Source: Thermoguttaceae bacterium (GTDB lineage Bacteria; Planctomycetota; Planctomycetia; Pirellulales; Thermoguttaceae). Taken from it: a DNA stretch of 64,000 nucleotides. Position numbers and translations under genes: made by a program. Under the pieces are notes generated by a model, which was not told the origin of the DNA, did not search any database, and saw only the letters and a list, made by a program, of their open reading frames with translations. This document shows, piece after piece, positions 9,601 through 18,642 of the stretch. Where the stretch lies: the NCBI GenBank assembly GCA_017447865.1, contig JAFSMO010000021.1, positions 1-64,000 of the forward strand, in the 5' to 3' direction. Numbering within the stretch: position 1 is the stretch's first letter; each line of letters starts with the position of its first letter.

Positions 9601-10079
9601 ATACGCAGTTCCAGCAGCTCAAGCAATCTTTCGGCAAAAGCTTTCAAAAGGCTGTTTTCCGGAAGATCCACGGACTGATAACGCCGAACCGCCTGCAAAT
9701 ATGGCTTGCCCGCAAGTTTTTCCCGTATATTTCGTCCGGGGCGGCGCGCCAATGCCATAAATGAAGGCGTATCAAGTTCACGTACTGCGCGTATTGGCAA
9801 AATCTTGTGATCTCGAAACGGGGATTCGTTGAGATTTCGAAAAAGCGTGGTCATCGACTGCTCTGCATGGATGATAATACGCCACAATCGATCTTTCAAC
9901 GCTGAAGATTCCTTTATCTCAACAATCTTTCGCAGTAACAGACTCAGAGGCTGCGGAGACGCTTCGTGAGTGCGTGGGTCAAAATCCGCAATGGACGAGT
10001 ACCAATGCGTCTGAGCAAGCAAGGCACATGCATCACTGTCTTTCGCCGTGTAATTGCGGTATAATTCCTCAAGTGTCAT
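6696..10079 (-). CDS. DUF2357-like (McrC-associated) large protein
   Basis: A 1127-residue cytoplasmic protein. Near residues 138-150 it has SVDLPENSLLKAFAERLLEL, resembling the PEN-x(2,3)-K motif of DUF2357, a domain that accompanies McrB-like AAA+ ATPases in modification-dependent restriction systems. Around residues 760-840 there is an OB/S1-like beta segment (GTVFISQM), and the last 250 residues are mostly helical, HEAT-like. Its ATG overlaps the stop of the AAA+ gene by four bases, so the two are co-translated and likely form one complex, this protein acting as the McrC-like partner (inference). No nuclease motif is evident inside it; the next gene supplies one. Family assignment rests on one motif plus context. 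Confidence 0.6.
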   Translation of the reverse strand: MTLEELYRNYTAKDSDACALLAQTHWYSSIADFDPRTHEASPQPLSLLLRKIVEIKESSALKDRLWRIIIHAEQSMTTLFRNLNESPFRDHKILPIRAVRELDTPSFMALARRPGRNIREKLAGKPYLQAVRRYQSVDLPENSLLKAFAERLLELLELRIRYLGDENSRRLLNQIRAWLVTDEAKSIRRWENLPPNNTLLSHKDYRHVYDSWRWLQSLEYDIENDLKRLDERQKTMQKWQEYGKMYSGKQYIFADVPVLFDYDRFMIRTWDDKVRIHKTTGKPLSRPEEIAETDSSVCIDLAELYPRFAFLEGQRVSLPACFPNPFIWQRWENEESSPIPMSLFNADAVYLSEDATTISAPELFFSKNHTLENLNSAARAFVLKLHEKFKKDSLIWLQPDYLNDFELKITRLNINAFFPKAEPLPRSIATVFENVEYSKLRNGYTVVVLDYIDEKQCAIKLEAKYDPELKKAVPETYGFYWERHPAVILPDNKSKEKNRCPYNIYSVDAQGKFYDPESPKGQTNYVSRNMLRQDKRIGNFDQLMNIDLMGSPVQGGVKFYSLQDRAGDIPLWRDQIPELSVKLIANGHYQRFYLVGRGNTNQPIRGRAVNIKIDKSFTLPAGKPYYQFPLYIGESEDEIGFSAKLESPVFPLKSDLVCDLDLTFTYGVDDPYRLVFIPKDKSFPPISVKWESTVEEIVTDAPAPEYPKPMTWDELQRVPKPNNEGTRDLLDWALRSVEQLDQSFYYPQMKRVTGTITDNWHVSQKNGNYYNFVNCEGVDGTVFISQMNFIDKDDYSYYQNNTFSFVLKKDKMGRYFGWRIAPSTYQEPRQFKDFNEDLIDSTITRIHKSLYYPFIQIWRDGRSIEDRQCPTDFKGAMKNIVKYFNSLIQQDEIPQSIKDEILFLLSCLHKDTSQLCVQWIEENVRDLDTFGVNGLQSDNLPSIDHRCAIGLALGNISMPWQNEVFKKLKANLKNHSLRIFAYAIWREQHFVDRFNLTECQAILDFLCKRLAWLQPRYTQQWSISKWELELLLGMLRTRNSSNEEIKMLLQPHQKITKELANQIERVTDIVIKHNIKLSSRIQLGNLPPKPKDDHTPDLLYALRLYLTGDDGANTIRITGVSDSEVDD

Positions 10080-13000
10080 TGCCGATACCTCTGATGTCTT
10101 TGAATCTCTTTCTTTTTAGCCTTGAGAGTCAATGAGTTCCACATTTTTTCACGGTTTGCATTGTTTGGTTGATACCAATTGGGAATCGGAATATCTTCAG
10201 ATTCATCAGAGGCGTTTTCGTCGTCTTCTTTTCCCGACTCATTCTTTACACTTTCTTCCATTTCCTGGTTGAGGTAATCCGCAGACATCCACATGAATTG
10301 ACCATAGCCAAGTTCACAGGCATTCTCGAAATCATCAATCAGATTAAATCGGCGTTTCTTAACACCGATATTGAGCAGACCCTGGATCTTGTCAAGACAC
10401 TGCGTCTTTGTCAGGCCTCCAGTATCGATACCGCGCAGTTTGGGCATAACTTTTTGAACAAGCTGGTCTTCAAATGCCGTATGCATCGCTTTTTCGAGAT
10501 CGTTTCCATCTCCTTCTTTCTTTAATGCGGCACGAACATCAGGATAGTTTGCCATATAGTATTCGATAGCCTGCCAGACACGGTGACCGATCGCACGTCC
10601 AGTAACTCTCAGTGATTCGTTTATCTGTTCAATGAAATCTTTGTATGGATTGATTTGTTCGTCAGTGAATAGAGATTCCCTCGAAAACCAATTGAAATAA
10701 TTGTCTCTATGGAGAAGAGTACCTCTATTTTTTTCCGTGAGAGGCTTAAGCACCTTGCGACGTTTCAATTCTTTCGGGCGCGGGAAATGAATAATAATCG
10801 AACGGTCAAGCACCTTGTCGGAAAGTGATTTGGTCGTTTCATCCTGATTCATCGTCCCAGTCCATAAAACATTGCGATCAAGCGGTAACAGATAAGGGGG
10901 CATGCCGGCACCGATCTTTACCTCCAAATTGGGCACATCCTCTCCATACTTGCCGCGACGATTCTCTAATTTACTAAGAAACTCGGAAAAATAGAGTTCC
11001 GGGTGTGCAAGGTTCATTTCATCCAACAAGATCATACAAACGGCATTTTTCAGTCCCGGATAATCGTTTGTATATTCTTTCTGGCTTTGAGCAAGGAAAT
11101 GCAGCACCGGTTGAGCATCAAATTTATTGTCAATGGAATTGAAGAACCCGAGCATAGATTCTTGTGAATCCCAGTTCGGCTGAACCGATACCATCTCAAA
11201 AAGCAACCCGCCGAAATGGGAATACAATTTGGGCAGTTCTGATTTTCCGGTCCCTGAAACTCCGGCCAGAACTGTAATTGGTGACCATTCCGATGTTTTG
11301 ACTGCGGTATGAAAGGCTTTAAGAATACGTCGGGGAAAATGCAATCCATGATTTTCACATTTTTTATAGATGTTATTGAGCCAATCCATTTCGTCAATAT
11401 CATTTCTTAAATCAGGGAGTACGAATTTCCCCTTGGGAATTTGCGGTTTCTCGATCTCCTTACAACGATCTCCGACCCCTTCAGAAGTCTCATAAGCAGC
11501 GGAAAGCCTTTTTAATTTTGCTTGAGCATCATTGGCAATCCCTTTCCACTCTTCAGCCTGTTTCTCGAAATTATTTTTGGCAATTTCCAACAAGTTATTT
11601 TTATGCTTTAGTTCTTCTGTCTGGACTAAAGCCTCTTCGTTCTTTCTCAACTCATCTTTTAACTCTTCAATACGCCTTTCGTAACGAGCCTTTTCTGACT
11701 CAAGCTGCTCGTAACGTTCTCGCATTTCGTCTGTCGGACGATTGGCAAGCTCTTCACGAAGCTGCGAGATCTCATCACTCTTGGAGTTCAAATCCCGGAG
11801 AACTTCCTCTGGATCTTTCTCGCCTAACTGACGTTTAAGCTCGTCAAAAACACCCACAAGTTTCATTTGAACCTGAATGTCATTCCGAAGACGTTCCATC
11901 TCTTCTTTGAGAGCATTGGTTTCTTTTTCGAAGGATTTTCTTCGTTCTTCAACTCCATCTTCAATCGTCTTCTCCAGCCGTCCCCAATCCGTTTCCAAAC
12001 GGGATTCCCGGAGTTTCAATTCATGCTCTCTGCCCTTCAAAGCGTCTTCTTTGTTGGAAAGTTCGCCCTCTTTCTTTTCGTTAGCTTCATTTTGTCTTTT
12101 CAACTCTGATTTTTGAGATTGCTTTTCAGCATCCCATTCCTCCCGTTCCCTGCGGATTTCGTTTCGCACCCGCAAGGCTTCTTCATCTGCGGCCTTTCGG
12201 ATATTCAGAGCCTCTTCTTCCGCTTTTTTACGAACACGCATGCGCACCTTTTCTTCCGCATCAGTAATTTCAGCAAGGCGTTTCTCGCGAATATCGGTAA
12301 TCTGTGTTTCTAATTCAGCAAGCAATTTGCTCTTCAAAGTCGTCATTTCCTGTTCCAGAACGCTACGAAGTTGAGCAGATTCATTTTGAAATTCAACACG
12401 TTTTTGATTGAGTTCCGCTTCAAGCCCAGCACGCATGTCTGAATATCCGGTATCTCGCAGAAGTTCTGCTTCGGCCACCTTTTGTTCCCGCTGCCGAAGA
12501 GATTCTTTTTCAGCCTCCAGATTGGCATACTGCCGGGTCAAATTTTCTTCCCGTTCTTTCAGTTGGGCGACTTTTTGATTATTTGCCTCGGTTTGAATTT
12601 GAGTTTGTGCGGCAAGCTCAGCAACTTTGTCCGCAAAGCCAGCATCGGCGCGTTGTTCACGTTCGGCAACCGCGAGTTCACGCCTGGCAATCTCTCCTTC
12701 TTTAGCGATCGCGTTTGCAATATCCTCCGCTATTTTTTGAGACCGTTTTTCCAAATCATTTTCACGGGCATCGAGCGCAGTAATTCTCTTTTCAATGACT
12801 TCTTTAAACGTTTCTTCCTGCACTCGGGCAAAATTTGCCTTGGCTTCGGATTCAAGGCGAACAATTTCCTGTCTGCGCGATTCAAGATTTGTTCGTTCTT
12901 CAGCAATTTGCAGTTCCGTACGTTTTACCTCTTCGAGATAATCCGTACGTTCTTTTGCGAACGTGGCCTTTGCTTCATCCAGCAGCTTGCGTTCATGCTC

Positions 13001-13138
13001 GATATTCGCTTCGTTCAAGCGGATATCACTTTCGCGGTTTTTCAGTTTCGTCTCACGATTATTCAGTCCAGTCGCTCGCTCAATGAGCTGTTTTTGGAAC
13101 TCTTCAAGTTCTTTTTCTGATCTTCCGAAAATCCCCAT
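10076..13138 (-). CDS. Coiled-coil McrB/MoxR-like AAA+ ATPase
   Basis: A 1020-residue protein read from MGIFGRSEKELEEF; that ATG (13138) has GGAGG 8 bases upstream, whereas the frame opens further up without one. Residues about 10-560 are almost continuous Glu/Lys/Arg/Gln-rich coiled coil. An AAA+ domain follows: Walker A LAGVSGTGKSE (about 625-633), Walker B MILLDEMNLAHPE (about 702), sensor-like WTGTMNQDETTKSLSDKVLDRS (about 765-785), as in McrB-type GTPase/ATPases. The tail is acidic (ESGKEDDENASDESED) then basic. McrB-family rings drive DNA translocation or remodelling for a partner nuclease; here the partners are the co-translated DUF2357 protein and the nuclease at the operon end. The long coiled coil could serve as a rod or a target-binding arm (inference). 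Confidence 0.82.
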   Translation of the reverse strand: MGIFGRSEKELEEFQKQLIERATGLNNRETKLKNRESDIRLNEANIEHERKLLDEAKATFAKERTDYLEEVKRTELQIAEERTNLESRRQEIVRLESEAKANFARVQEETFKEVIEKRITALDARENDLEKRSQKIAEDIANAIAKEGEIARRELAVAEREQRADAGFADKVAELAAQTQIQTEANNQKVAQLKEREENLTRQYANLEAEKESLRQREQKVAEAELLRDTGYSDMRAGLEAELNQKRVEFQNESAQLRSVLEQEMTTLKSKLLAELETQITDIREKRLAEITDAEEKVRMRVRKKAEEEALNIRKAADEEALRVRNEIRREREEWDAEKQSQKSELKRQNEANEKKEGELSNKEDALKGREHELKLRESRLETDWGRLEKTIEDGVEERRKSFEKETNALKEEMERLRNDIQVQMKLVGVFDELKRQLGEKDPEEVLRDLNSKSDEISQLREELANRPTDEMRERYEQLESEKARYERRIEELKDELRKNEEALVQTEELKHKNNLLEIAKNNFEKQAEEWKGIANDAQAKLKRLSAAYETSEGVGDRCKEIEKPQIPKGKFVLPDLRNDIDEMDWLNNIYKKCENHGLHFPRRILKAFHTAVKTSEWSPITVLAGVSGTGKSELPKLYSHFGGLLFEMVSVQPNWDSQESMLGFFNSIDNKFDAQPVLHFLAQSQKEYTNDYPGLKNAVCMILLDEMNLAHPELYFSEFLSKLENRRGKYGEDVPNLEVKIGAGMPPYLLPLDRNVLWTGTMNQDETTKSLSDKVLDRSIIIHFPRPKELKRRKVLKPLTEKNRGTLLHRDNYFNWFSRESLFTDEQINPYKDFIEQINESLRVTGRAIGHRVWQAIEYYMANYPDVRAALKKEGDGNDLEKAMHTAFEDQLVQKVMPKLRGIDTGGLTKTQCLDKIQGLLNIGVKKRRFNLIDDFENACELGYGQFMWMSADYLNQEMEESVKNESGKEDDENASDESEDIPIPNWYQPNNANREKMWNSLTLKAKKKEIQRHQRYRQ

Positions 13139-13142
13139 GGTT

Positions 13143-15137
13143 CTAGGCCTCCATGATAGTTCTGATGATTTTATAAATGTTTCCAATAATCCTATTGAGT
13201 TTTTCTTTAGGCATCCTGATTGACTTGTTGCCATGACTGCGTAAAGTAAGAAGCTCCTCTAAATCCAGAAGAAAATCCGGCAATTTATCCGCGATCTTGT
13301 TTAACACAGTAATGTCAGTCAATATAAGCCATGTAACAATGCTTGCGCCAAGCGTCTGGTCTTGACCTTCCAATGTATGTTGGAGAAGATCCGAACGAAT
13401 TGTTTGCAGTGATTGAGGCAGATTTCCCCAACCTGCACGGTTCGCTTTCTGCTGAGCTTCAGAGATTGGGTCCTTTCTTAAAGAATGGTCTGAAACCAAA
13501 AGCGGGCGAAAAGCACACTGGGCCGCAGAATAAAGATTGTTTATACACTGCAACGCATCTATTTCGTTATGGGGATTATTGATGTTGTTGTTTCGAAACA
13601 TTTCAACATCCATTAACTCCCTCTGCAGGATATTGTCCATTTGATCGAAAAGATAAACTCCAAATATCTCCTCTAACTTGATTCTTGCATTCAGGCGAAC
13701 ATCGATAATATCTTCATTGCCATTCCTGAATTCCGATGGCAAATCATCGAATTGAATTGACGGTATTAAAGACGTTACCACTTTTTTCATAAAAACACCA
13801 TCGTCTTGTCCATAAGGCTGCGAGGATCTGCTGTTCCCATGCATATATTTATCACGCACGTCTTTTAACCTGGAGATGCGTGATAAAAAATCAGGATATA
13901 GCTTGAATACTTTATTAAGTGCAAATTGACGATCTTCTTTTGCAACAATCAGGGCCAAGGGCAATACCGTCTGCATTTCTGCCTTCTCATTATTCTGAAA
14001 CCCTCTGATTCTGTTAGGATAGGGGCTGGAAAAGGGATTTTCCCGGAAAGATGGTAAATCTTTGACAGCATTATATAAGAGCTTTTCATTATTTTCTTTG
14101 GAATCTACCAAAAGAATTTGAATCTGTTTTCTGGTAGATTCACAATTCTTGAGGGCGTAAAATAAAGCCCACTCTATTGCCGCATAAACATCCGTACCCC
14201 TCTTTTCGCCACGCCTTAATGTTCCTATCAGTTCAGAATAACGATTCCTGTTATCCGGAGTGTCATAAGACGCTTTTTTGCGACTATTCTCATCGTTATT
14301 ATTTCTCGTCGAATCGGCACTGAGGTTATTGCTCTGCCATTTTTGAAAAGCTTCTTTTTCATTTTCGTTTTCTTTTAACAACTTCTGATACGCTGATTCC
14401 AATTCCAATGACCAATTTTTGCCGAATGGGTTAATAATACGCCAATCGCTGTTTTCCTGAATTACCATACGGACACGCAATTCACATGACACTGGCTCAT
14501 CAGCAACTGAAACATAGGTTGCTTTGGGAATCAAATATGACTCTTCTGACATTTTTCGCCTGCGGATCATGGTTTGTATGGCAGATATAACTTCAGGCAC
14601 CGTGGGTTTTTCCAGGTTTCTTTGTAAAACGGGGAGATGCCACAGACGCTTTTCTTTTTTGTCCCTTCCATTACCGACAATAATATTTCCAGAATCAGTC
14701 ATTTCCGCTGATTTTATTTTTGCATCAACCAGCATCGGAAGAAGAGTTCCAGCTATACATTCCTTAAAAATAACCCAGGTTTCGTATTCTGTCGGCTCAT
14801 ATTCTTTTTCGAGATCATGTTTTTTAAGGTCTTCCAATGTCTCGGGATTCAGCTGGTAATGCTGATCAATTTTTCCCATATCGAAAAGCCTTAACAAAAT
14901 GATTTCGACTAAATCTGTCGGCAGACACGTTTCCTCGGCCAAACTTTTGGGATCATAACGATCACAAGCGAGGAGTTTCAGAATACATAATTCAAAAACG
15001 TTTAATCCATGTCTTGAATTTCGTTTCGACTTGGGCAGCGTGATACGAAAAATTTTACACGGCCACGCCATCTCCCGAGGACGACCTATGACAAAATTGG
15101 GATTCGCACTATCATTAAAGTCAAAAATTTTATTCAC
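13143..15137 (-). CDS. Winged-helix protein with HEPN-like motifs, function unknown
   Basis: A 664-residue protein I cannot place in a named family. Residues about 45-115 look like a winged helix (ELCILKLLACDRYDPKSLAE...LVEIILLRLFDMGKID). Residues about 260-300 are polar and low complexity (NNNDENSRKK). The second half is helical and contains VRDKYMHGN (Arg428 to His433, Rx4H) and IRSDLLQHTLEG (Arg581 to His587, Rx5H), both fitting the Rx4-6H signature of HEPN ribonucleases; the first also fits the typical 'RNxxxHG' local context. Its ATG overlaps the helicase stop by four bases, and the AAA+ gene starts 4 bases after its own stop. It may be an RNA-cleaving or regulatory subunit (inference); fold assignment needs a profile search. 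Confidence 0.6.
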   Translation of the reverse strand: MNKIFDFNDSANPNFVIGRPREMAWPCKIFRITLPKSKRNSRHGLNVFELCILKLLACDRYDPKSLAEETCLPTDLVEIILLRLFDMGKIDQHYQLNPETLEDLKKHDLEKEYEPTEYETWVIFKECIAGTLLPMLVDAKIKSAEMTDSGNIIVGNGRDKKEKRLWHLPVLQRNLEKPTVPEVISAIQTMIRRRKMSEESYLIPKATYVSVADEPVSCELRVRMVIQENSDWRIINPFGKNWSLELESAYQKLLKENENEKEAFQKWQSNNLSADSTRNNNDENSRKKASYDTPDNRNRYSELIGTLRRGEKRGTDVYAAIEWALFYALKNCESTRKQIQILLVDSKENNEKLLYNAVKDLPSFRENPFSSPYPNRIRGFQNNEKAEMQTVLPLALIVAKEDRQFALNKVFKLYPDFLSRISRLKDVRDKYMHGNSRSSQPYGQDDGVFMKKVVTSLIPSIQFDDLPSEFRNGNEDIIDVRLNARIKLEEIFGVYLFDQMDNILQRELMDVEMFRNNNINNPHNEIDALQCINNLYSAAQCAFRPLLVSDHSLRKDPISEAQQKANRAGWGNLPQSLQTIRSDLLQHTLEGQDQTLGASIVTWLILTDITVLNKIADKLPDFLLDLEELLTLRSHGNKSIRMPKEKLNRIIGNIYKIIRTIMEA

Positions 15138-18100
15138 AGTACTCTTCCTTCCTCACGACAAAGTTTCAGAAAGTCAGCGAGAGCGGGTACTTTTTCTTTG
15201 GCGATGTCTGTGTTATAGAATTCAGAATCTCCAACAACGACCAATAACTTCTTTTGCCGACTCATGCTGACATTGAGACGGTTATAAAGCTGCAAGAACC
15301 CGAATTGGTTTTTTCCGCCATATTTCCTGTGCGGGATTGTAGTTCTGACAAGCGACAAAAATACGACGTCAAATTCCATTCCCTGGAAAGAGTCAACCGT
15401 ACCGATACGCAAGCGTTCTTCGCCAACCTTTTTGAGGTATTCAGGGCCCAATTCTTTCTTGATGTATTCAGTTTGAGCTTTGTAAAACGCAATTACCCCA
15501 AAAGAAAGGCGTCGTTTAGGGTCGTCAGTCCTTAAATCGTCCTCGGTTATCCATTCCTGTAATTTTTTACAAATCACATCTCCTTCAATCGGACGAGTCC
15601 AACTAACTCCTTTTTTTTCCATCTTGCCTTTTTTTGAAGGAACATTTAACCAAACAGCACATTTTCCATTGGTTCCCGAAAGATTCTGAGTAAAATACCT
15701 TTCAGAAAGCCCTGATTGGAATCTTTCCTCTGGATTAAAATGCTCATAGAAATTACGGCTGATAAATTTACCTAAAAGAGGGTGCATACGATATTGTTTG
15801 TCAAGTGTTACATGGCGTTGAATTTTATCCTTTTTTTCCAAAGCAGGAAGTCTTTCCGTAAACAAATACTCAAACATACTTTTCTTGAGCCATTCGCCTT
15901 CAGAATCTTTATCTGCATCAGATTGATTTAAGGGCATTGTATCATTTTCTATTTCTTCTTCCATTTTCCTGACGACATCTTCATTAATTAACTGGGGCAG
16001 CTGACGGTGATCTCCAACAAGGATAATACGTTTTCCTTGTGCCATCGCAACCATCAGGTCAAGCGGACTAACACGAGCGGCTTCATCTACAATGACAAAA
16101 TCGTACTCCAGTTTTTCTTTCATGTTTTGCATTTTTTGGTTAACGCTTTGTTGGCATGTAGCCGCAAAAGCGAAACAATAATCCTTGACAGTCTCCTGAA
16201 TACCCTCCGGATTATTTTCCATTTCAAGCAATAATTCAGCCAATGCAGCGGTTTTTTTATCCCGGGCAGAAGTCCCATTATTCCGAATGGCCTGTATCGT
16301 TTCCTGAATAAGGCCCGTAACTGAGTCCCGAGCCTTTTCAATCCGGAAAACCGGGGCAGGCGTATAGAGAAGCAGCAACCTGTTTTTGAGTTCTCTCAAG
16401 CCTTTTATGAAAGGCGGAGTGTCATTACGATACCACTTACTGGCCTTTTCAAGCAGGTCTCTGTCTGCTTCATCCAAATCATCATTGACAAGCGCATCAA
16501 GCGCCTCTGCGGCCCGAAACGGTCCATCATCGGCAAAACCTTTTTCTGTAGTTCTGATGCCACGAATATAAGGAAGTACCTGGTTTTCCGATTCCTGCTC
16601 GTTTTGCAACTCTTTTCGAATACCGGCAAGCTCTTTTTGCAATCGTTTACGCAGATTCTCCCCAAGAATACGATCAGACAATCCAATGGCCTTTTGGAGT
16701 AACTGCTCCGCCAGTGTTAAAGTCGGAGCTTTAATGTACTGAACACATGAAAAACGGAAATCCTTTTCTTCGAAAGTTTCAATGATTTGAGGATTCTTTG
16801 CCCTGAGTTCTGTCGTTTTCGCTAAACACCACTCCTGCAGCTGGCGTTCAAAACGGGACAGATCTTCGTTATTTTCCTCTCCGGACCGCTGCCCAAATTT
16901 GGGCACAGGAAGCCCGTTAAGAGAAATTCGTCCAATCAGATTTTCAACGGCGTCGTGCTGAAAACCTGTCAACAGAACGCGCCCACTTAACCAGCTATTT
17001 TTCTCAGATTCTTCATTGAGTCTTTCCAGGATTGCCGCAATGACCGTAGTTTTCCCAGTACCCGGAGGTCCTTGAATCAGCGCGATGTCTGGAGTATTAA
17101 GCGCAACTTCAATCGCCTTTTGCTGCATCAAGGTTGGAGGATTGCCCGGAAATACCTTGCGTATTACAAAGTCCGACAACGGTTTGTTTTTGGGTGGCCG
17201 CTGTGTTGGCGGAATATGGCCGGCTTCTTCAATCAACAGGCCCAAATTAGGATTGGCAGCACGACCATTCTGAATATTATTTCGCGCTTTCAACCTTCGT
17301 TTAATCTGCGCAATTTGCCCTACGATAGAATAGATGAGACATTTTTGCTCCGAAGGGGCCACTTCTGCCTGGAGTTGCAATTCACCCGTTAGGGCATTGA
17401 AACCGGTCTTGGAAAGCGTGATTCTTTCTTCACGACTTGATTGTTTTCCTCTAGCGCTGCTTTCTTCTCCCAGAAATTCTTCGTAGCCTTCTTTTTTAAT
17501 AATCCCGTTAGCGTAATCAGAAAAGGTCAATTCCTTAACATTCAGGAATTCTGGAACATTATCCACATCTACGAAATCAAACGAGGTTTCATCTGCCAAA
17601 ATGTCCTTCTGTTCTTCCGTCAGATTTTTGCATTGAATTACTACCGTACCTTCTTTATTCTCCCCTTTAACAGAATAAGAGATCACTCCAAGTTTGCGGG
17701 CCTGTTCAAAAAAGAGCTCACCTTCTACATTTAAAAATTCGTCCCATCTGCTAAGATAGCTGTTTTCATCCTGCGTGAGTTTTTCCAATTGAGACTTTGC
17801 AAGAAGCGCACGTTCTCCTGCGACAGTCCAGTCCACAAATTTTAAGTTCCCACACGCAAGACGTAATGCAGAATCGTTATTGTTATTCCGCATTCGGGTG
17901 ATACGAGACGCCAAAAAAATGGTCGTTCCGTTTCCTTTATCTTTTTCTGCAAGAGCAAAACGGAAATCAGATCCAAGAATGGCAAAATTTCGCCGATTCT
18001 CGACAGGCTCTTGAACGTCGCGGCCATTCTCTTTGTATTCGTCTTCAACCGTCTTCTCAGATTTTTCAGGTCCGTCATTTTCAGCGTCACTCGTTTCACT

Positions 18101-18616
18101 GCCTGAACTTGTGGGGCGATTTCCCTCCAGGTCTTCTTTAGCCGCATCACCAGCCAGGATGAAAAAATAGTACTTCCCGCCATGCTCGAGGACAGAATTC
18201 TTTTTAAATCGTTTTGCAATTTCATCCAGAGGAACTTTTTCCGGTGCAGATTTTCTCGAATCTTTAAAGACCGACGAATCTTGAACTTTTTCATCTATGC
18301 CGATCTCGATATCATCCATTTCAAGTTTTTCACCGCAAAATTGAACAATACTCAGCATTGCGCTGCCGTCTGGTGCTGGATCTGTGAGTTTGGCAAGAAT
18401 AGTTCGCCCTGAGACAAGCAAGTCAGAAAGCTGATTGATGTCCACAGGATTGGCCGGTACAACTTTGAAAAATGACGTCGGTGTAAATAATAAATCAAAT
18501 TCACCGCGAACACGAGTTAATTTAACAGCCAATACATCCCCAGTCGGCAAGACCTTGGTATTCTTGGGTTTTACACGCAAGGAAAGTTTTGGGGCTGGTA
18601 TTTCTTCAAACTTCAT
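15134..18616 (-). CDS. SF1 helicase, UPF1/DNA2-like
   Basis: An 1160-residue protein with a C-terminal superfamily 1 helicase of the AAA_11/AAA_12 (DNA2/NAM7/UPF1-like) type. Motifs: Walker A ALIQGPPGTGKTT (about 515-527), Walker B VDEAARVSP (about 843), motif III GDHRQLPQ, motif IV LDKQYRMHP (about 940), motif V VDSFQGMEFDVVFLS (about 1077) and motif VI NVSMSRQKK (about 1120). An insert of about 270 residues, rich in charged helices, sits between Walker A and B. The N-terminal 450 residues hold beta-rich segments and an acidic linker (SGSETSDAENDGPEKSEK). It probably unwinds or translocates along DNA or RNA for the system. It lies downstream of the kinase remnant with a 26-base gap and is co-translated with the next gene. 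Confidence 0.88.
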   Translation of the reverse strand: MKFEEIPAPKLSLRVKPKNTKVLPTGDVLAVKLTRVRGEFDLLFTPTSFFKVVPANPVDINQLSDLLVSGRTILAKLTDPAPDGSAMLSIVQFCGEKLEMDDIEIGIDEKVQDSSVFKDSRKSAPEKVPLDEIAKRFKKNSVLEHGGKYYFFILAGDAAKEDLEGNRPTSSGSETSDAENDGPEKSEKTVEDEYKENGRDVQEPVENRRNFAILGSDFRFALAEKDKGNGTTIFLASRITRMRNNNNDSALRLACGNLKFVDWTVAGERALLAKSQLEKLTQDENSYLSRWDEFLNVEGELFFEQARKLGVISYSVKGENKEGTVVIQCKNLTEEQKDILADETSFDFVDVDNVPEFLNVKELTFSDYANGIIKKEGYEEFLGEESSARGKQSSREERITLSKTGFNALTGELQLQAEVAPSEQKCLIYSIVGQIAQIKRRLKARNNIQNGRAANPNLGLLIEEAGHIPPTQRPPKNKPLSDFVIRKVFPGNPPTLMQQKAIEVALNTPDIALIQGPPGTGKTTVIAAILERLNEESEKNSWLSGRVLLTGFQHDAVENLIGRISLNGLPVPKFGQRSGEENNEDLSRFERQLQEWCLAKTTELRAKNPQIIETFEEKDFRFSCVQYIKAPTLTLAEQLLQKAIGLSDRILGENLRKRLQKELAGIRKELQNEQESENQVLPYIRGIRTTEKGFADDGPFRAAEALDALVNDDLDEADRDLLEKASKWYRNDTPPFIKGLRELKNRLLLLYTPAPVFRIEKARDSVTGLIQETIQAIRNNGTSARDKKTAALAELLLEMENNPEGIQETVKDYCFAFAATCQQSVNQKMQNMKEKLEYDFVIVDEAARVSPLDLMVAMAQGKRIILVGDHRQLPQLINEDVVRKMEEEIENDTMPLNQSDADKDSEGEWLKKSMFEYLFTERLPALEKKDKIQRHVTLDKQYRMHPLLGKFISRNFYEHFNPEERFQSGLSERYFTQNLSGTNGKCAVWLNVPSKKGKMEKKGVSWTRPIEGDVICKKLQEWITEDDLRTDDPKRRLSFGVIAFYKAQTEYIKKELGPEYLKKVGEERLRIGTVDSFQGMEFDVVFLSLVRTTIPHRKYGGKNQFGFLQLYNRLNVSMSRQKKLLVVVGDSEFYNTDIAKEKVPALADFLKLCREEGRVL

Positions 18617-18642
18617 TATACGATCTTCGTGCTTAAAAAATC

